Assembly: GCF_000012945.1 (NCBI RefSeq)
Contig: NC_007511.1
Location: 372,001 to 436,000 of the forward strand
Direction of reading: 5' to 3'
DNA length: 64,000 nt
Origin: Burkholderia lata
Lineage (GTDB): Bacteria > Pseudomonadota > Gammaproteobacteria > Burkholderiales > Burkholderiaceae
The notes beneath the pieces are model-generated. The model saw only the letters and a list, made by a program, of their open reading frames with translations. It was not told the origin of the DNA and made no database searches. Position numbers and translations under genes: made by a program. Below are positions 42,815-52,849 of the stretch, one piece after another (the first letter of the stretch is position 1; each line of letters begins with the position of its first letter).

Positions 42815-44326
42815 ATGCAATTCAACGACATTCTTGCCGCGCTCGATATCGATCTCGCCCAGTGGAAAGGCAATGCGCTGACCGCGCGTTCGCCGCTCGA
42901 CGGCGCGACGCTCGCGAAGCTGGCCGTCGACACGCCCGCCGACGCCGAGCGCAAGATCGACGCCGCGCACGACGCATTCCTCAAGTGGCGCACGGTGCCG
43001 GCGCCGGTGCGCGGCGAACTCGTGCGGGTGTTCGGCAACGTGCTGCGTGAGCACAAGGCCGAGCTCGGCGCCCTCGTCACGCTCGAAGCCGGCAAGATCA
43101 CGTCGGAAGGCCTCGGCGAAGTGCAGGAAATGATCGACATCTGCGATTTCGCGGTCGGTCTGTCGCGCCAGCTTTACGGCCTGACGATCGCCTCCGAGCG
43201 CCCGGGCCACCGGATGATGGAAACGTGGCACCCGATCGGCGTGTGCGGCGTGATCTCGGCGTTCAACTTCCCGGTCGCCGTGTGGGCATGGAACGCGGCG
43301 CTCGCATTCGTGTGCGGCGATTCGGTCGTGTGGAAGCCGTCCGAGAAGACGCCGCTCACCGCGATCGCGTGCCACGTGCTGCTGCAGAAGGCGATCCGCG
43401 AATTCGACAAGACCCACCCGGGCGTCGCGCCGGCGGAACTGAGCCAGCTGGTGCTTGGCATGCGCGATGTCGGCGAGGTGCTGACGGCATCGAAGAAGGT
43501 GCCGGTCGTCAGCGCGACGGGCAGCGTGCGGATGGGCCAGGAAGTCGCGAAGGTGCTGAGCCAGCGTCTCGCGCGCGGCATTCTCGAACTCGGCGGCAAC
43601 AACGGGATGATCGTTGCACCGAGCGCCGATCTGGACCTCGTGGTGCGTGCGGTCACGTTCGCGGCGGTCGGCACGGCCGGCCAGCGCTGCACGACGCTGC
43701 GCCGCCTGATCGTGCATCGCAGCCTGGTCGAACAGCTGCTGCCGCGCATCGAGAAGGCCTACACGTCGGTGAAGGTCGGCAACCCGCTTGAAGAAGGCAC
43801 GCTGGTCGGTCCGCTGGTCGATCGCGCGTCGTTCGACGCGATGCAGAAGGCGCTGGGCGATGCACGCGAGCAGGGCGGCGAGGTGAAGGGCGGCGAGCGC
43901 GTCGACGTCGGTCACGCGGATGCGTACTACGTGCGTCCGGCCCTCGTGCGGATGCCGAAGCAATCGGCGGTGGTCGAGCGCGAAACGTTCGCACCGATCC
44001 TGTACGTGATGGTCTACGACAACTTCGACGACGCGATCGAACTGCACAACGCGGTGCCGCAAGGCCTGTCGTCGGCGATCTTCACGAACGACATGCGCGA
44101 GGCCGAGCAGTTCATGTCGGCAGCGGGCAGCGACTGCGGGATCGTCAACGTGAACATCGGCACGAGCGGCGCGGAGATCGGCGGCGCGTTCGGCGGCGAG
44201 AAGGAAACGGGCGGCGGCCGCGAGTCGGGTTCGGATGCGTGGAAGGCTTACATGCGCCGCGCGACGAACACGATCAACTACAGCCGTCAGCTGCCGCTGG
44301 CGCAGGGCGTGAAGTTCGACGTTTGA
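42815..44326 (+). CDS. amaB: L-aminoadipate-semialdehyde / piperideine-6-carboxylate dehydrogenase (ALDH7 type)
   Basis: A 503-residue aldehyde dehydrogenase of the antiquitin/AmaB class. Class marks are GVCGVISAFNFPVAVWAWN, WKPSEKTPLTA, the catalytic glutamate in LELGGNNGM, the cysteine in GTAGQRCTTLRR and the C-terminal GGAFGGEKETGGGRESGSD, which is specific to this class. It oxidises L-2-aminoadipate 6-semialdehyde to L-2-aminoadipate, the step after AmaA. The ATG at 42815 has AGAGGAAG upstream. It is divergent from lysP-amaA, so the locus is a compact lysine/pipecolate catabolic module. Confidence 0.9.
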   Translation: MQFNDILAALDIDLAQWKGNALTARSPLDGATLAKLAVDTPADAERKIDAAHDAFLKWRTVPAPVRGELVRVFGNVLREHKAELGALVTLEAGKITSEGLGEVQEMIDICDFAVGLSRQLYGLTIASERPGHRMMETWHPIGVCGVISAFNFPVAVWAWNAALAFVCGDSVVWKPSEKTPLTAIACHVLLQKAIREFDKTHPGVAPAELSQLVLGMRDVGEVLTASKKVPVVSATGSVRMGQEVAKVLSQRLARGILELGGNNGMIVAPSADLDLVVRAVTFAAVGTAGQRCTTLRRLIVHRSLVEQLLPRIEKAYTSVKVGNPLEEGTLVGPLVDRASFDAMQKALGDAREQGGEVKGGERVDVGHADAYYVRPALVRMPKQSAVVERETFAPILYVMVYDNFDDAIELHNAVPQGLSSAIFTNDMREAEQFMSAAGSDCGIVNVNIGTSGAEIGGAFGGEKETGGGRESGSDAWKAYMRRATNTINYSRQLPLAQGVKFDV

Positions 44327-44362
44327 TGCGGGACGCCCGGTAGGGCGCTGCGTAGAAGTAGA

Positions 44363-44396
44363 AAGGGCCGGCTGCCGCGTTGCGGTGCCGGCCCTT
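44363..44396 (+). terminator. Terminator after amaB
   Basis: A 10-bp stem AAGGGCCGGC/GCCGGCCCTT with a 14-base loop, followed by CGTTCATTT. It lies between the convergent amaB and channel genes. Confidence 0.65.
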
Positions 44397-44431
44397 CGTT
44401 CATTTGCGCGACGGCAAGCGTGCGAGCCGCG

Positions 44432-46879
44432 TCATGCGTCTCCCGCCGCCGGCATGTTCTGAACGACCAGCATCTGCGGGCTCGACAGCGTGATCCCCGC
44501 AGCGCGCAGCTGCTTCAGGATCTCGAACAGCAAATCACTCTTCGTCGAACCGGCGATCCGCGGGCTCGACACGTAACCCGTCACGCTCAGCGTGATGCCA
44601 TCCGGCGTCAGCTGGCTGAACGTCACCGACGGCGCCGGCTTCTCGAGAATCGCCTCATGCGAGCGATACGCTTCGAGCAGCAGGTCGCGCACCTGCTCGG
44701 GATCCGTGTTCAGCGGGAACGTCAGCACCAGCGTCGCGACGCCTTGCGTGCTGTTGCCCATCGTCACGTTGCGCAGGTTCTGCGAGATCAGTTGCGAGTT
44801 CGGCACGATCACGGTCGAGCGGTCGCTGAGCTGGATCTCGGTCGCACGCACGTTGATGCGGCGGATGTCGCCTTCGACGCCCGCGATGCTGATCATGTCG
44901 CCCACCTTCACCGGGCGCTCGGTCAGCAGGATCAGCCCCGACACGAAGTTCTTCACGATCTCCTGCAGGCCGAAACCGATACCCACCGACAGCGCACTGA
45001 CGATCCACGCGAGGTTGTTCCACCTGACGCCGAGCAGCCCGAGCGTCATCAGCACGAGCAGCACGTAGCCGACGTTGGTGAACAGCGTGATCAGCGACAC
45101 GCGCATCCCGGTATCCATGCCGAGCGCGGGCATGAACTCGCTGTCGAGCCAGCGGCGCAGCGAGCGCAGCAGGTAGAAGCCGATCGCGAACCCGATCACG
45201 GCGTTCATGATCCGGTCGGGCATGATGTTCAGGCTCTGCAGCCGCTGGCTGCCGATCATCGCGACGGCACTGTCCATCAGGTCGCCCGGCGTCGTGCCGA
45301 AGCCGCCCGTCAGCAGCGCGATGGCCGCGATCAGCATCAGCAGGCTCGTGCCGAAACCGGACAGGACCGTGCGAGCCTGGTCGAGGTGACGATCCTCGAG
45401 CGCGAACAGGTGCTTGATCTGCTGGCCCGTCGTCAGGCTCGACGAGAACAGGCTTTCGCTCGCGTCGCGCGTCAACTGGATCAGGATGTAGGTGGCGCCC
45501 AGCACGATCTCGAACCACACGAGCTCGTAGGTGATGAAGCGCGCGACCGTGATGTAGCCGATCAGGAGCGCGATCAGGGCCGCGACGATGGCCAGCGTGA
45601 CGGCCGCATGGATCAGCCCGGCGAGCGTTGAGCGCTGCTCGGGCGCTTCGCCGGCGGCCGCGAGCGCGCTGCGCGCGCGGTTCGAGCGCAGCAGCGATGC
45701 GCCGACCGTCACCGCGACGACGAGCGACACGATCCCGCGGCCGAACAGCGTGACCGACAGGCTGGTGTCGACGATCCGGTTGATCGATTCGAGCGTGCCG
45801 GACACCAGCAGCAGCGCGGCCAGGATGCCGGGGAACGGCTTCATCGCGAGCGCGACGGGATCGGCGAGCGCGGGCAGGCGCCACGACGGATGCTTCGTGC
45901 AGAGCAGCGCACGGCCGAGGCCGGCGATCAGTGCGCAGGTTGCGGCAAGCTTCGCGAACTGGTCCCACAGGTCGTTCAGCGCCGGCGTGAGGTCGTAATG
46001 GCGCGCGACGGCGAGGTACAGGATCTGCACGGCAATGGCGGTTGCCAGCAGCGTCGACAGCGCGGTCGACAACGCCAGTGCGCTGCGGCGCAAACGGGTG
46101 GCCGGCAGGCGGTTCACGCAGAGCCACGCGAGCCCGCGCTCGATGAGCCGGCGGCCGCCCATCCATGCCGCGAATGCGGCAACCAGCAGCAGCACGGTGA
46201 TCGTCTTTTGTCCGGGCACCCACGACGAGCGCAGCATGTCGAGCATTTCTTCGTCGAAGTCCCCGAGCCGCTGGGCGTCGTCCGGCGAAAGATGGAACAG
46301 CGGCAGCCAGAACTGCGCGCTGAAAATGCCGCCCGAACGGAACGCGAGCTGGTTCTTCAGCAGGCCGCGATGCAGCTTCGCGAACTGCTCGTTCAGGTTC
46401 GTGAGGCTGGTCTTCTGGTCGGCGGCCTGCTTCAGCGCTGCATCGAGCTGGGTCTTGCGTGCGTTCAGCGTGGCCCGTTGCTTCGCAACGGCCGGCGTTT
46501 CCGGCGCGGCGCCTTCGGCAGGCGGGGGGCCGAGCACGTCGAGTTGCCCCTGGATCTGCGTACGCTGCGGAACGAGATCGCTCTGCAGCTTCTCGACATC
46601 GGTGCTCAGTTCCTGCGTCGAGTCGCTGAGCCCGTCCAGCTCCTTGCTGTTGGACGCGGTCGAGGTCTGCTGCTTGATGCGGTCCAGTTCGGCCTGCATC
46701 TGCTTGAGCTGCGCGACGGCGTCGTTCAGCGAGATGGCCGGGACGGGCGCGCCGACGCCGCTCGCGTTCGGGGCCGAGGCGGCCGCCGGAAACGCGGACG
46801 CGGTCGCGATCGCCGCGAACTGCAGCAGCGCGATCAGTGCGATCCGGCGCACGTAGGTGGATAGTCGTTGTATGAACAT
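44432..46879 (-). CDS. Mechanosensitive ion channel, MscS family with DUF3772 domain
   Basis: An 815-residue inner-membrane protein. It has a signal peptide (residues 1-29, ending SAFPAA), a periplasmic coiled-coil part with ALKQ/LQS-type heptads corresponding to DUF3772, then about ten membrane spans and a C-terminal MscS core. The core has SVGIGFGLQEIVKNFVSGL and ERPVKVGDMISIAGVEG at about residues 625-660, followed by the beta domain VIVPNSQLISQNLRN. It resembles the large MscS-type channels that protect from hypo-osmotic shock. The ATG at 46879 is set by the signal peptide. Confidence 0.9.
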   Translation of the reverse strand: MFIQRLSTYVRRIALIALLQFAAIATASAFPAAASAPNASGVGAPVPAISLNDAVAQLKQMQAELDRIKQQTSTASNSKELDGLSDSTQELSTDVEKLQSDLVPQRTQIQGQLDVLGPPPAEGAAPETPAVAKQRATLNARKTQLDAALKQAADQKTSLTNLNEQFAKLHRGLLKNQLAFRSGGIFSAQFWLPLFHLSPDDAQRLGDFDEEMLDMLRSSWVPGQKTITVLLLVAAFAAWMGGRRLIERGLAWLCVNRLPATRLRRSALALSTALSTLLATAIAVQILYLAVARHYDLTPALNDLWDQFAKLAATCALIAGLGRALLCTKHPSWRLPALADPVALAMKPFPGILAALLLVSGTLESINRIVDTSLSVTLFGRGIVSLVVAVTVGASLLRSNRARSALAAAGEAPEQRSTLAGLIHAAVTLAIVAALIALLIGYITVARFITYELVWFEIVLGATYILIQLTRDASESLFSSSLTTGQQIKHLFALEDRHLDQARTVLSGFGTSLLMLIAAIALLTGGFGTTPGDLMDSAVAMIGSQRLQSLNIMPDRIMNAVIGFAIGFYLLRSLRRWLDSEFMPALGMDTGMRVSLITLFTNVGYVLLVLMTLGLLGVRWNNLAWIVSALSVGIGFGLQEIVKNFVSGLILLTERPVKVGDMISIAGVEGDIRRINVRATEIQLSDRSTVIVPNSQLISQNLRNVTMGNSTQGVATLVLTFPLNTDPEQVRDLLLEAYRSHEAILEKPAPSVTFSQLTPDGITLSVTGYVSSPRIAGSTKSDLLFEILKQLRAAGITLSSPQMLVVQNMPAAGDA

Positions 46880-47333
46880 GGAATGCTTACGATTTGCCGA
46901 CAATTCAGGTCGCCGAAAGGCGCCCGGAAGCCGGTGGTTGGCCCGGTAGCATGTTACCGGGGTGTGGAACGCGTGGTTGTCCCGATTGCGTACCCCGTTT
47001 GTAGCGATTCCGGTGGTGCGTGCCCGCGCGAAACGGTGCATCAGGCCCGGACGGTGGGGGCGGTGGCGCCGCGGTGCGGCGACAGATAGCCGTTCTGGCG
47101 CGCATTCAGTACCCGACAGACGGTTACGCAAGTTACACATTATCTGGCGCAAAAATGGGGTGTCCGAAGCGGTTCGTCGGCCGGCGTGTGGCCGGCCCGT
47201 CGTTGCGTTCCGGATATCGGGGCCGGGGTGCGCGCGCACCGGCGGGACGTGCCGGTACAATGCAGCGATTCGCCCGACGGCGGCTCGCTGGTCGCCGGAC
47301 AACAACACGACACGATCAGGAGACGCGCCCACG
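46880..47333. other. 454-bp divergent intergenic region (channel / MFS carrier)
   Basis: No gene is supported here; open frames lack ribosome sites and have shadow-like composition. It should hold promoters for both neighbours. I see no clear operator. Confidence 0.5.
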
Positions 47334-48752
47334 ATGGCCTCAACGGACAGCCTCTCGAAGGCACCTGCCCAATCCTCACCCGTCGACCCAGGCTCCATCT
47401 CGGCACGCCTCGACCGCCTGCCGCCCACCCGCACCGTCTGGAAGCTCGTCGTCCTGCTGAGCCTCGGTTTCTTCTTCGAGCTCTACGACCTGCTCTATAG
47501 CGGCTACGTCGCCCCCGGCCTCGTGAAAAGCGGGATTCTCTCCGCGACGACGCACGGCCTGTTCGGCACCACGGGCGTCGCGAGCTTCATCGCCGCGCTG
47601 TTCTCCGGGCTCTTCATCGGCACGATCGCGTGCGGCTTTCTCGCCGACCGCTTCGGCCGCCGCGCGATCTTCACGTGGTCGCTGCTGTGGTACACGGCCG
47701 CCAACGTCGTGATGGCATTCCAGGACACCGCCGCCGGGCTCAACTTCTGGCGCTTCGTCGTCGGTCTCGGCCTCGGCGTCGAGATGGTGACGATCGGTAC
47801 GTACATCTCCGAACTCGTCCCGAAGCAGATTCGCGGCCGCGCATTTGCGTGCGAGCAGGCGGTCGGGTTCGTCGCGGTGCCGGTGGTCGCGTTTCTCGCA
47901 TACCTGCTCGTGCCGCACGCACCGTTCGGCCTTGATGGCTGGCGCTGGGTCGTGCTGATCGGCGCGCACGGCGCGCTGTTCGTGTGGTGGATTCGCCGCG
48001 AACTGCCGGAAAGCCCGCGCTGGCTCGCGCAGCAGGGCCGGGTCGACGAAGCCGATCGCATCATGCGCGCGCTCGAGGCGAAGGTCGAAGCCGAATATGG
48101 CCGCCCGTTGCCGCCGCCCGCGCCCGCCGAACCCGTGCCGCCGCGCGGCAGCTTCCGCGACATGTGGGTGCCGCCGTATCGCAGCCGCACGATCATGATG
48201 ACCATCTTCAACGTGTTCCAGACGGTCGGCTTCTACGGCTTCGCGAACTGGGTGCCGACGCTGCTGATCAAGCAGGGCATCACGATCACGTCGAGCCTGA
48301 TGTATTCGAGCGTGATCGCGCTCGCCGCGCCGATCGGCCCGCTGATCGGGCTCGTGATCGCCGATCGCTTCGAGCGCAAGTCGGTGATCGTCGCGATGGC
48401 GGCGGCGATCGTCGTCTGCGGGCTGCTGTTCAGCCAGACGACGGTGGGCGCATTCCTGATCGTGCTCGGCATCGGTCTCACGCTCGCCAGCAACATCATG
48501 TCGTACAGCTTCCACGCTTATCAGGCCGAGCTGTTCCCGACGTCGATCCGCGCACGGGCCGTCGGCTTCGTCTATTCGTGGAGCCGCTTCTCGGCGATCT
48601 TCTCGTCGTTCGTGATCGCGGCCGTGCTGAAGGGTTTCGGCACCTTCGGCGTGTTCGCGTTCATCGCGGGCGCGATGGTGATCGTGATGGCCGCGATCGG
48701 GTTCATGGGGCCGCGCACGAAGGGCATTGCGCTCGAAACCATCTCGAAGTAA
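47334..48752 (+). CDS. MFS transporter (sugar/aromatic-acid porter type)
   Basis: A 472-residue carrier with 12 predicted spans. Helix 1 is GFFFELYDLLYSGYVAPGL and motif A reads GFLADRFGRRAIF, with the repeat ADRFERKSVI in the second half. The central loop is cytosolic and Pro-rich (PPPAPAEPVPPRGSF). The ATG at 47334 has CAGGAG about 11 bases upstream. Substrate cannot be read; relatives move sugars, niacin or aromatic acids. The 477 bp after it have lower GC and no supported gene. Confidence 0.85.
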   Translation: MASTDSLSKAPAQSSPVDPGSISARLDRLPPTRTVWKLVVLLSLGFFFELYDLLYSGYVAPGLVKSGILSATTHGLFGTTGVASFIAALFSGLFIGTIACGFLADRFGRRAIFTWSLLWYTAANVVMAFQDTAAGLNFWRFVVGLGLGVEMVTIGTYISELVPKQIRGRAFACEQAVGFVAVPVVAFLAYLLVPHAPFGLDGWRWVVLIGAHGALFVWWIRRELPESPRWLAQQGRVDEADRIMRALEAKVEAEYGRPLPPPAPAEPVPPRGSFRDMWVPPYRSRTIMMTIFNVFQTVGFYGFANWVPTLLIKQGITITSSLMYSSVIALAAPIGPLIGLVIADRFERKSVIVAMAAAIVVCGLLFSQTTVGAFLIVLGIGLTLASNIMSYSFHAYQAELFPTSIRARAVGFVYSWSRFSAIFSSFVIAAVLKGFGTFGVFAFIAGAMVIVMAAIGFMGPRTKGIALETISK

Positions 48753-49229
48753 CCGGTGGTTGCGCACGCGTGTCGCACGGTTCGTGCGGCATGCGTGCGA
48801 TGCGATGGCGATTGCATCGTGCGTACGGCGCGTACCGTGTTTCGGGAATGATCCGGCGTACGAATCGATTTGAAAATGCAGTCATGCCCTGGCGAAACAC
48901 ACCGCTTCCTGTATCGATCTCGAACGCCCAACGAACCAGATTGCCACGTAACGAAAAAGCGGGCGGCAACGAGTTGAAACAAAGCGTGACGAAGCGCAAA
49001 ACCGCGCCGTTCCTCGCTGCGGATTCTTGCGCGGACGCGTAAAATGAAGGGCCTGACGACTCATTAGCCGCCATCGGACCGGTCGCGTTGCAACAGCGAA
49101 CGGCTCCGCCGCGAAGAGGCGTCGGCGCCGGGCGCACACGATGCGCCGGACGTGTCGATGGCTCGCGCGGAAGATGCGCCGCCCGCCCAGCAGCATGCGG
49201 CGGCCGGATCGGCCGATGGCTTCGAACGT

Positions 49230-50459
49230 ATGATGCCTTTCAGCTTTACGCGGCGATGTGCGAAGCCGCGTTGTCTTGCTCGTGTCGCCGCTGCGTGTAT
49301 CTCGCTCGCTGCGGCGCTGCCGATCTCCGTGCTGGTCGAGCGGCCTGCCTGTGCGGCGTCCGACGCATCGTCGCCTGTCGCTACGTCATCCTCATCAGTC
49401 GAGTCGCCTGCATCGGCGGCTTCCCGTGCGCATGCCGCTTCGTCGGCGCATGCGTTGTCGGGAGCCTCGGCGGCGCAGCCCGCGCCAGCCGCATCGCACA
49501 CGCATCCTGCGCAGCCTGCCAGTCCGGCGTCGGGCGCGTCGAGCGCATCGGCGGCCTCTGCCGCTTCCGCTGCTTCCGCCGCCACCCCCGCCTCTGCCGC
49601 TTCCGCCACGCCCGCCAGCGAGGCCGAGGCACCCGCCCCGACACCGCCGCGCCAGCATCCGCCACTGTCGGCCGAAGAGGCGAAAAATGCGACGGCGCGC
49701 GCGGTCGACATGCGCAAGCGCTTCACGCAGGAAGTCACACGGCGCCTGAGCGTGCCCGCAAGCGAGCAGCGCGCGTACGGCGAGCGGCTCCAGAAGGCGC
49801 TCGTCGATGCGGACCTCGGCGATCTTGCCGGCGAATACATCGCGATGGTCGACCGCGCGTCGACCGTGCAGGCGCTGTTCATCTACTTCCGCGCGACGCC
49901 GGCCAACGCGTGGATGATGATCGGCGCATCGCCGGTCGGCACCGGGCTGCCGGGCAAGTACGACCATTTCCTGACGCCGCTCGGCGTGTTCCACCACTCG
50001 CCGGACAACATGGATTTCCGCGCGGAAGGCACGACGAACGAGAACGGCATTCGCGGCTACGGGCGCCGCGACATGCGCATCTACGACTTCGGCTGGGTGG
50101 ACGGCGAGCGCGGATGGGGCAAGGGCGGCGTGTCGCCGATGCGCTTCCAGATGCATGCGACCGACCCCGATCGTCTCGAATCGCTGCTCGGCATCCGCCA
50201 CTCGAAAGGGTGCGTGCGGATTCCCGCGTCGCTGAACACGTTCTTCGACCGCCACGGCCTGCTCGACGACGATTACCAGGCGCGCGTCGAGGCCGGCAAG
50301 TCGTTGTGGGTGCTGCGTCGCGATCGCGACATCACGCCGATCGCGGGCCGCTACCTGGTCGTGATCGACAGCGCACGCAAGACACGGCCGGGGTGGTCGC
50401 CGTTGCCGGGGCGCAAGGCGTGGTCGAAGCTGCCGAAGGGCGGCGACACGGCGGACTGA
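49230..50459 (+). CDS. L,D-transpeptidase (YkuD domain), exported
   Basis: A 409-residue cell-wall enzyme. The N-terminus is a signal peptide (about residues 1-42, ending ERPACAA). A ~110-residue Ala/Ser/Pro/His-rich low-complexity linker follows. The YkuD domain has the catalytic LGIRHSKGCVRIPASLN motif with its cysteine and the His in RFQMHATDPD. Such enzymes cross-link peptidoglycan through meso-diaminopimelate or attach proteins to it. The start is uncertain: tandem ATGs at 49230/49233, or ATG 49152 with a longer tail; none has a clear ribosome site. Confidence 0.85.
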   Translation: MMPFSFTRRCAKPRCLARVAAACISLAAALPISVLVERPACAASDASSPVATSSSSVESPASAASRAHAASSAHALSGASAAQPAPAASHTHPAQPASPASGASSASAASAASAASAATPASAASATPASEAEAPAPTPPRQHPPLSAEEAKNATARAVDMRKRFTQEVTRRLSVPASEQRAYGERLQKALVDADLGDLAGEYIAMVDRASTVQALFIYFRATPANAWMMIGASPVGTGLPGKYDHFLTPLGVFHHSPDNMDFRAEGTTNENGIRGYGRRDMRIYDFGWVDGERGWGKGGVSPMRFQMHATDPDRLESLLGIRHSKGCVRIPASLNTFFDRHGLLDDDYQARVEAGKSLWVLRRDRDITPIAGRYLVVIDSARKTRPGWSPLPGRKAWSKLPKGGDTAD

Positions 50460-50619
50460 CGGTTGGTGCAGCGGGCACGGGAGTGATCCGGATGAGAATA
50501 AATCCGTTTTATTGAACCATAACAAAAGCAAACTTTTATTATCCGATCCGGGTTCGTATAGTCGAGGCCAGTTTCGCGGAACCCTGCCGCGCCTGGACCA
50601 CCACCGATCACACGACCCG

Positions 50620-51732
50620 ATGAAAACTCTCTACAAGCTCGCCCCGCTCGCGATGCTCGGCGCCTTCGCGACGCATGCCTGTGCGCAAAGCAGCATCACG
50701 CTGTACGGTCTCATCTCGGCCGGTGTCGGGTTCGCGACCAACCAGGGCGGCAAGAACGCCTGGCAGGCGCTGTCCGGCACGAACCAGAACCCGCGCTGGG
50801 GGCTGAAGGGCAAGGAGGATCTCGGGCAGGGGCTGTCCGCGATCTTCCAGCTGGAGAACGGCTTCAACGTGATGACGGGCACGGCCGCGCAGAACGGCCG
50901 CGAGTTCGGGCGGATGGCCTATGTGGGCCTCTCCGACCGCACCTACGGCTCGCTGACGTTCGGCCGCCAGTACGACGCGATCCACGACTACATCGGGCCG
51001 GTGATCATCGCGAGCAACGGCGTGAACATCGGCGACAACGACAACGGCTACAACGACATCCGCGTGCAGAACTCGGTGAAGTACGTGAGCCCCGTCTACT
51101 ACGGCCTGAAATTCACCGCGCTGTACGGCTTCAGCAACGCGACCGGCTTCGCGAACAACAGCGCGTACAGCTTCGGGCTCGGCTACGAGCAGGGGCCGCT
51201 GCGCTGGAGCGCGGTCTACGCGCAGTACAACCACCCGTACAGCGCAACGAACCAGGACGGCGCGATCGCGAACGACTATGCGTCGCCGCTGCTGATCTTC
51301 AGCAAGAGCGCGATGTCGCCTGCGGCCTACGCGAGCCGGCAGCGGATCGCGGGCACGGGCGGCTTCTACACGATCGGCCGCGCGCAGTTCGCGGCGATGT
51401 TTACCGACGTGCGCTACGATTACCTCGACAATACGCACCTGCACCTGCAGAACCTCGGCGTGAACGTCGTCTACACGATGACACCGCAGCTCTTCCTCGG
51501 CGCCGCGTATGCGTTCACAAACGGCAAGTACGACGTGATCGACAAGCGGCCGAAATGGCACCAGGTGAACCTGCAGGCCGATTACTACCTGTCGAAACGC
51601 ACCGACGTCGCGCTGACGGTGATCGCGCAGCAGGCGGCCGGCGACGCGGACCATGCGCAGATCTTTGCGTACGCACGCTCGACCAGCACGCGCCAGATGA
51701 TGGCGACGGTCGGCGTCCGGCATGTTTTCTGA
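50620..51732 (+). CDS. General porin (outer membrane, porin_4 family)
   Basis: A 370-residue outer-membrane beta-barrel. It has a 19-residue signal peptide ending THACAQ, then SSITLYGLISAGVGF, and the typical NPRWGLKGKEDLGQGLSAIFQLE. Also present are GRMAYVGLSDRTYGSLTFGRQYD and the terminal MMATVGVRHVF ending in Phe, which the BAM machinery recognises. The leader is AT-rich with an ATAAA/TTTAT dyad (50494-50512). It is followed 10 bp later by a nucleoside hydrolase gene, so it may admit nucleosides; the pore selectivity is inferred. Confidence 0.92.
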   Translation: MKTLYKLAPLAMLGAFATHACAQSSITLYGLISAGVGFATNQGGKNAWQALSGTNQNPRWGLKGKEDLGQGLSAIFQLENGFNVMTGTAAQNGREFGRMAYVGLSDRTYGSLTFGRQYDAIHDYIGPVIIASNGVNIGDNDNGYNDIRVQNSVKYVSPVYYGLKFTALYGFSNATGFANNSAYSFGLGYEQGPLRWSAVYAQYNHPYSATNQDGAIANDYASPLLIFSKSAMSPAAYASRQRIAGTGGFYTIGRAQFAAMFTDVRYDYLDNTHLHLQNLGVNVVYTMTPQLFLGAAYAFTNGKYDVIDKRPKWHQVNLQADYYLSKRTDVALTVIAQQAAGDADHAQIFAYARSTSTRQMMATVGVRHVF

Positions 51733-51742
51733 GCGCCAGACC

Positions 51743-52795
51743 ATGACCCATTCGATCGCATCCCGCCGCACCTTCCTGAAACTGTCCGCCGCGCTGGCCG
51801 GCACCGCGCTGCTGCCCGAAACGGGCGCGTTCGCGGCCGGCGGCGACGCCGCGCGCCGCACGGTGATCATCGATACCGACCCGGGGCAGGACGACGCCAT
51901 CGCGATCCTGTTCGCGCTGGGCGCGCAGGACCGGCTCGACGTACGCGCGCTGACCGCCGTCGCGGGCAACGTGCCGCTCGACCTGACCGAACGCAATGCG
52001 CGGATCATCCGCGACTGGGCCGCCCGCACGAAGACGCTGCCCGTCTACGCAGGCTGCCCGCGTCCGCTCGTGCGCGACCTCGTGACGGCCGCGAACGTAC
52101 ACGGCAAGACCGGTCTCGAAGGTGTCGAGCTGCACGAGCCGCGCGCGCCGCTTGCCGGCGGCCATGCTGTGTCGTATCTCGTCGATACGCTGAGCCGCGC
52201 AGCGCCGGGGAGCGTGACGCTGTGCGCGCTCGGCCCGTTGACGAACATCGCGACCGCGCTGGTCGAAGCGCCGCAGATTCGCGGCGCACTGCGCGAAATC
52301 GTGCTGATGGGCGGCGCGTTCTTCGAACGCGGCAACATTACGCCGGCCGCCGAATTCAACATCTACGTCGATCCGCAGGCGGCCGAAGTCGTATTCGGCA
52401 GCGGCGTGCCGATCGTCGTGCTGCCGCGCGACGTCGCGGTAAAGGCGCCGATCACGCCGGCGCGCGTCGCGCCGTTCCGCGCGCTCGGCAACCGTTGCGG
52501 CACGATCGTTGCCGACATCATGGATGCCGAGCTCGCGTACAACAAGAAGCGGCGCGGCGTCGAAGACGCACCGATGTACGACCCGACGGCGGTCGGCTAT
52601 CTCGTCGATCCGACGCTGTTCGGTGGCCGCAAGGTGAACGTGATGGTCGAGACGACCGGGCAGTGGACGCTCGGCGAGACCGTCGTCGACTGGAACGGAC
52701 GCAGCGGCCGAACGGCGAATGCGACGTGGATCAACGAGGTCGACGCGGACCGCTTCTACGCAGCACTCGTCGAGCGCATTGCGAAGCTGCCCTGA
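51743..52795 (+). CDS. Inosine/uridine-preferring nucleoside hydrolase, Tat-exported
   Basis: A 350-residue nucleoside hydrolase. The N-terminus is a Tat signal (Ser7-Arg8-Arg9-Thr-Phe-Leu-Lys, then a hydrophobic stretch and AFAAG cleavage region), so the protein acts in the periplasm. The calcium/ribose motif IIDTDPGQDDAIAIL covers Asp44 to Asp51, and LGPLTNIATAL and EIVLMGGAFFERGN are typical later motifs. It splits nucleosides into base and ribose, feeding the permease encoded beyond the LysR gene. An upstream ATG at 51722 inside the porin gene is possible but would push the Tat motif inward. Confidence 0.9.
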   Translation: MTHSIASRRTFLKLSAALAGTALLPETGAFAAGGDAARRTVIIDTDPGQDDAIAILFALGAQDRLDVRALTAVAGNVPLDLTERNARIIRDWAARTKTLPVYAGCPRPLVRDLVTAANVHGKTGLEGVELHEPRAPLAGGHAVSYLVDTLSRAAPGSVTLCALGPLTNIATALVEAPQIRGALREIVLMGGAFFERGNITPAAEFNIYVDPQAAEVVFGSGVPIVVLPRDVAVKAPITPARVAPFRALGNRCGTIVADIMDAELAYNKKRRGVEDAPMYDPTAVGYLVDPTLFGGRKVNVMVETTGQWTLGETVVDWNGRSGRTANATWINEVDADRFYAALVERIAKLP

Positions 52796-52849
52796 ACGCG
52801 GGCAGTCGCGCGGCGAACGATGAACGGTGAACGGTGAACGTGAACGCGA

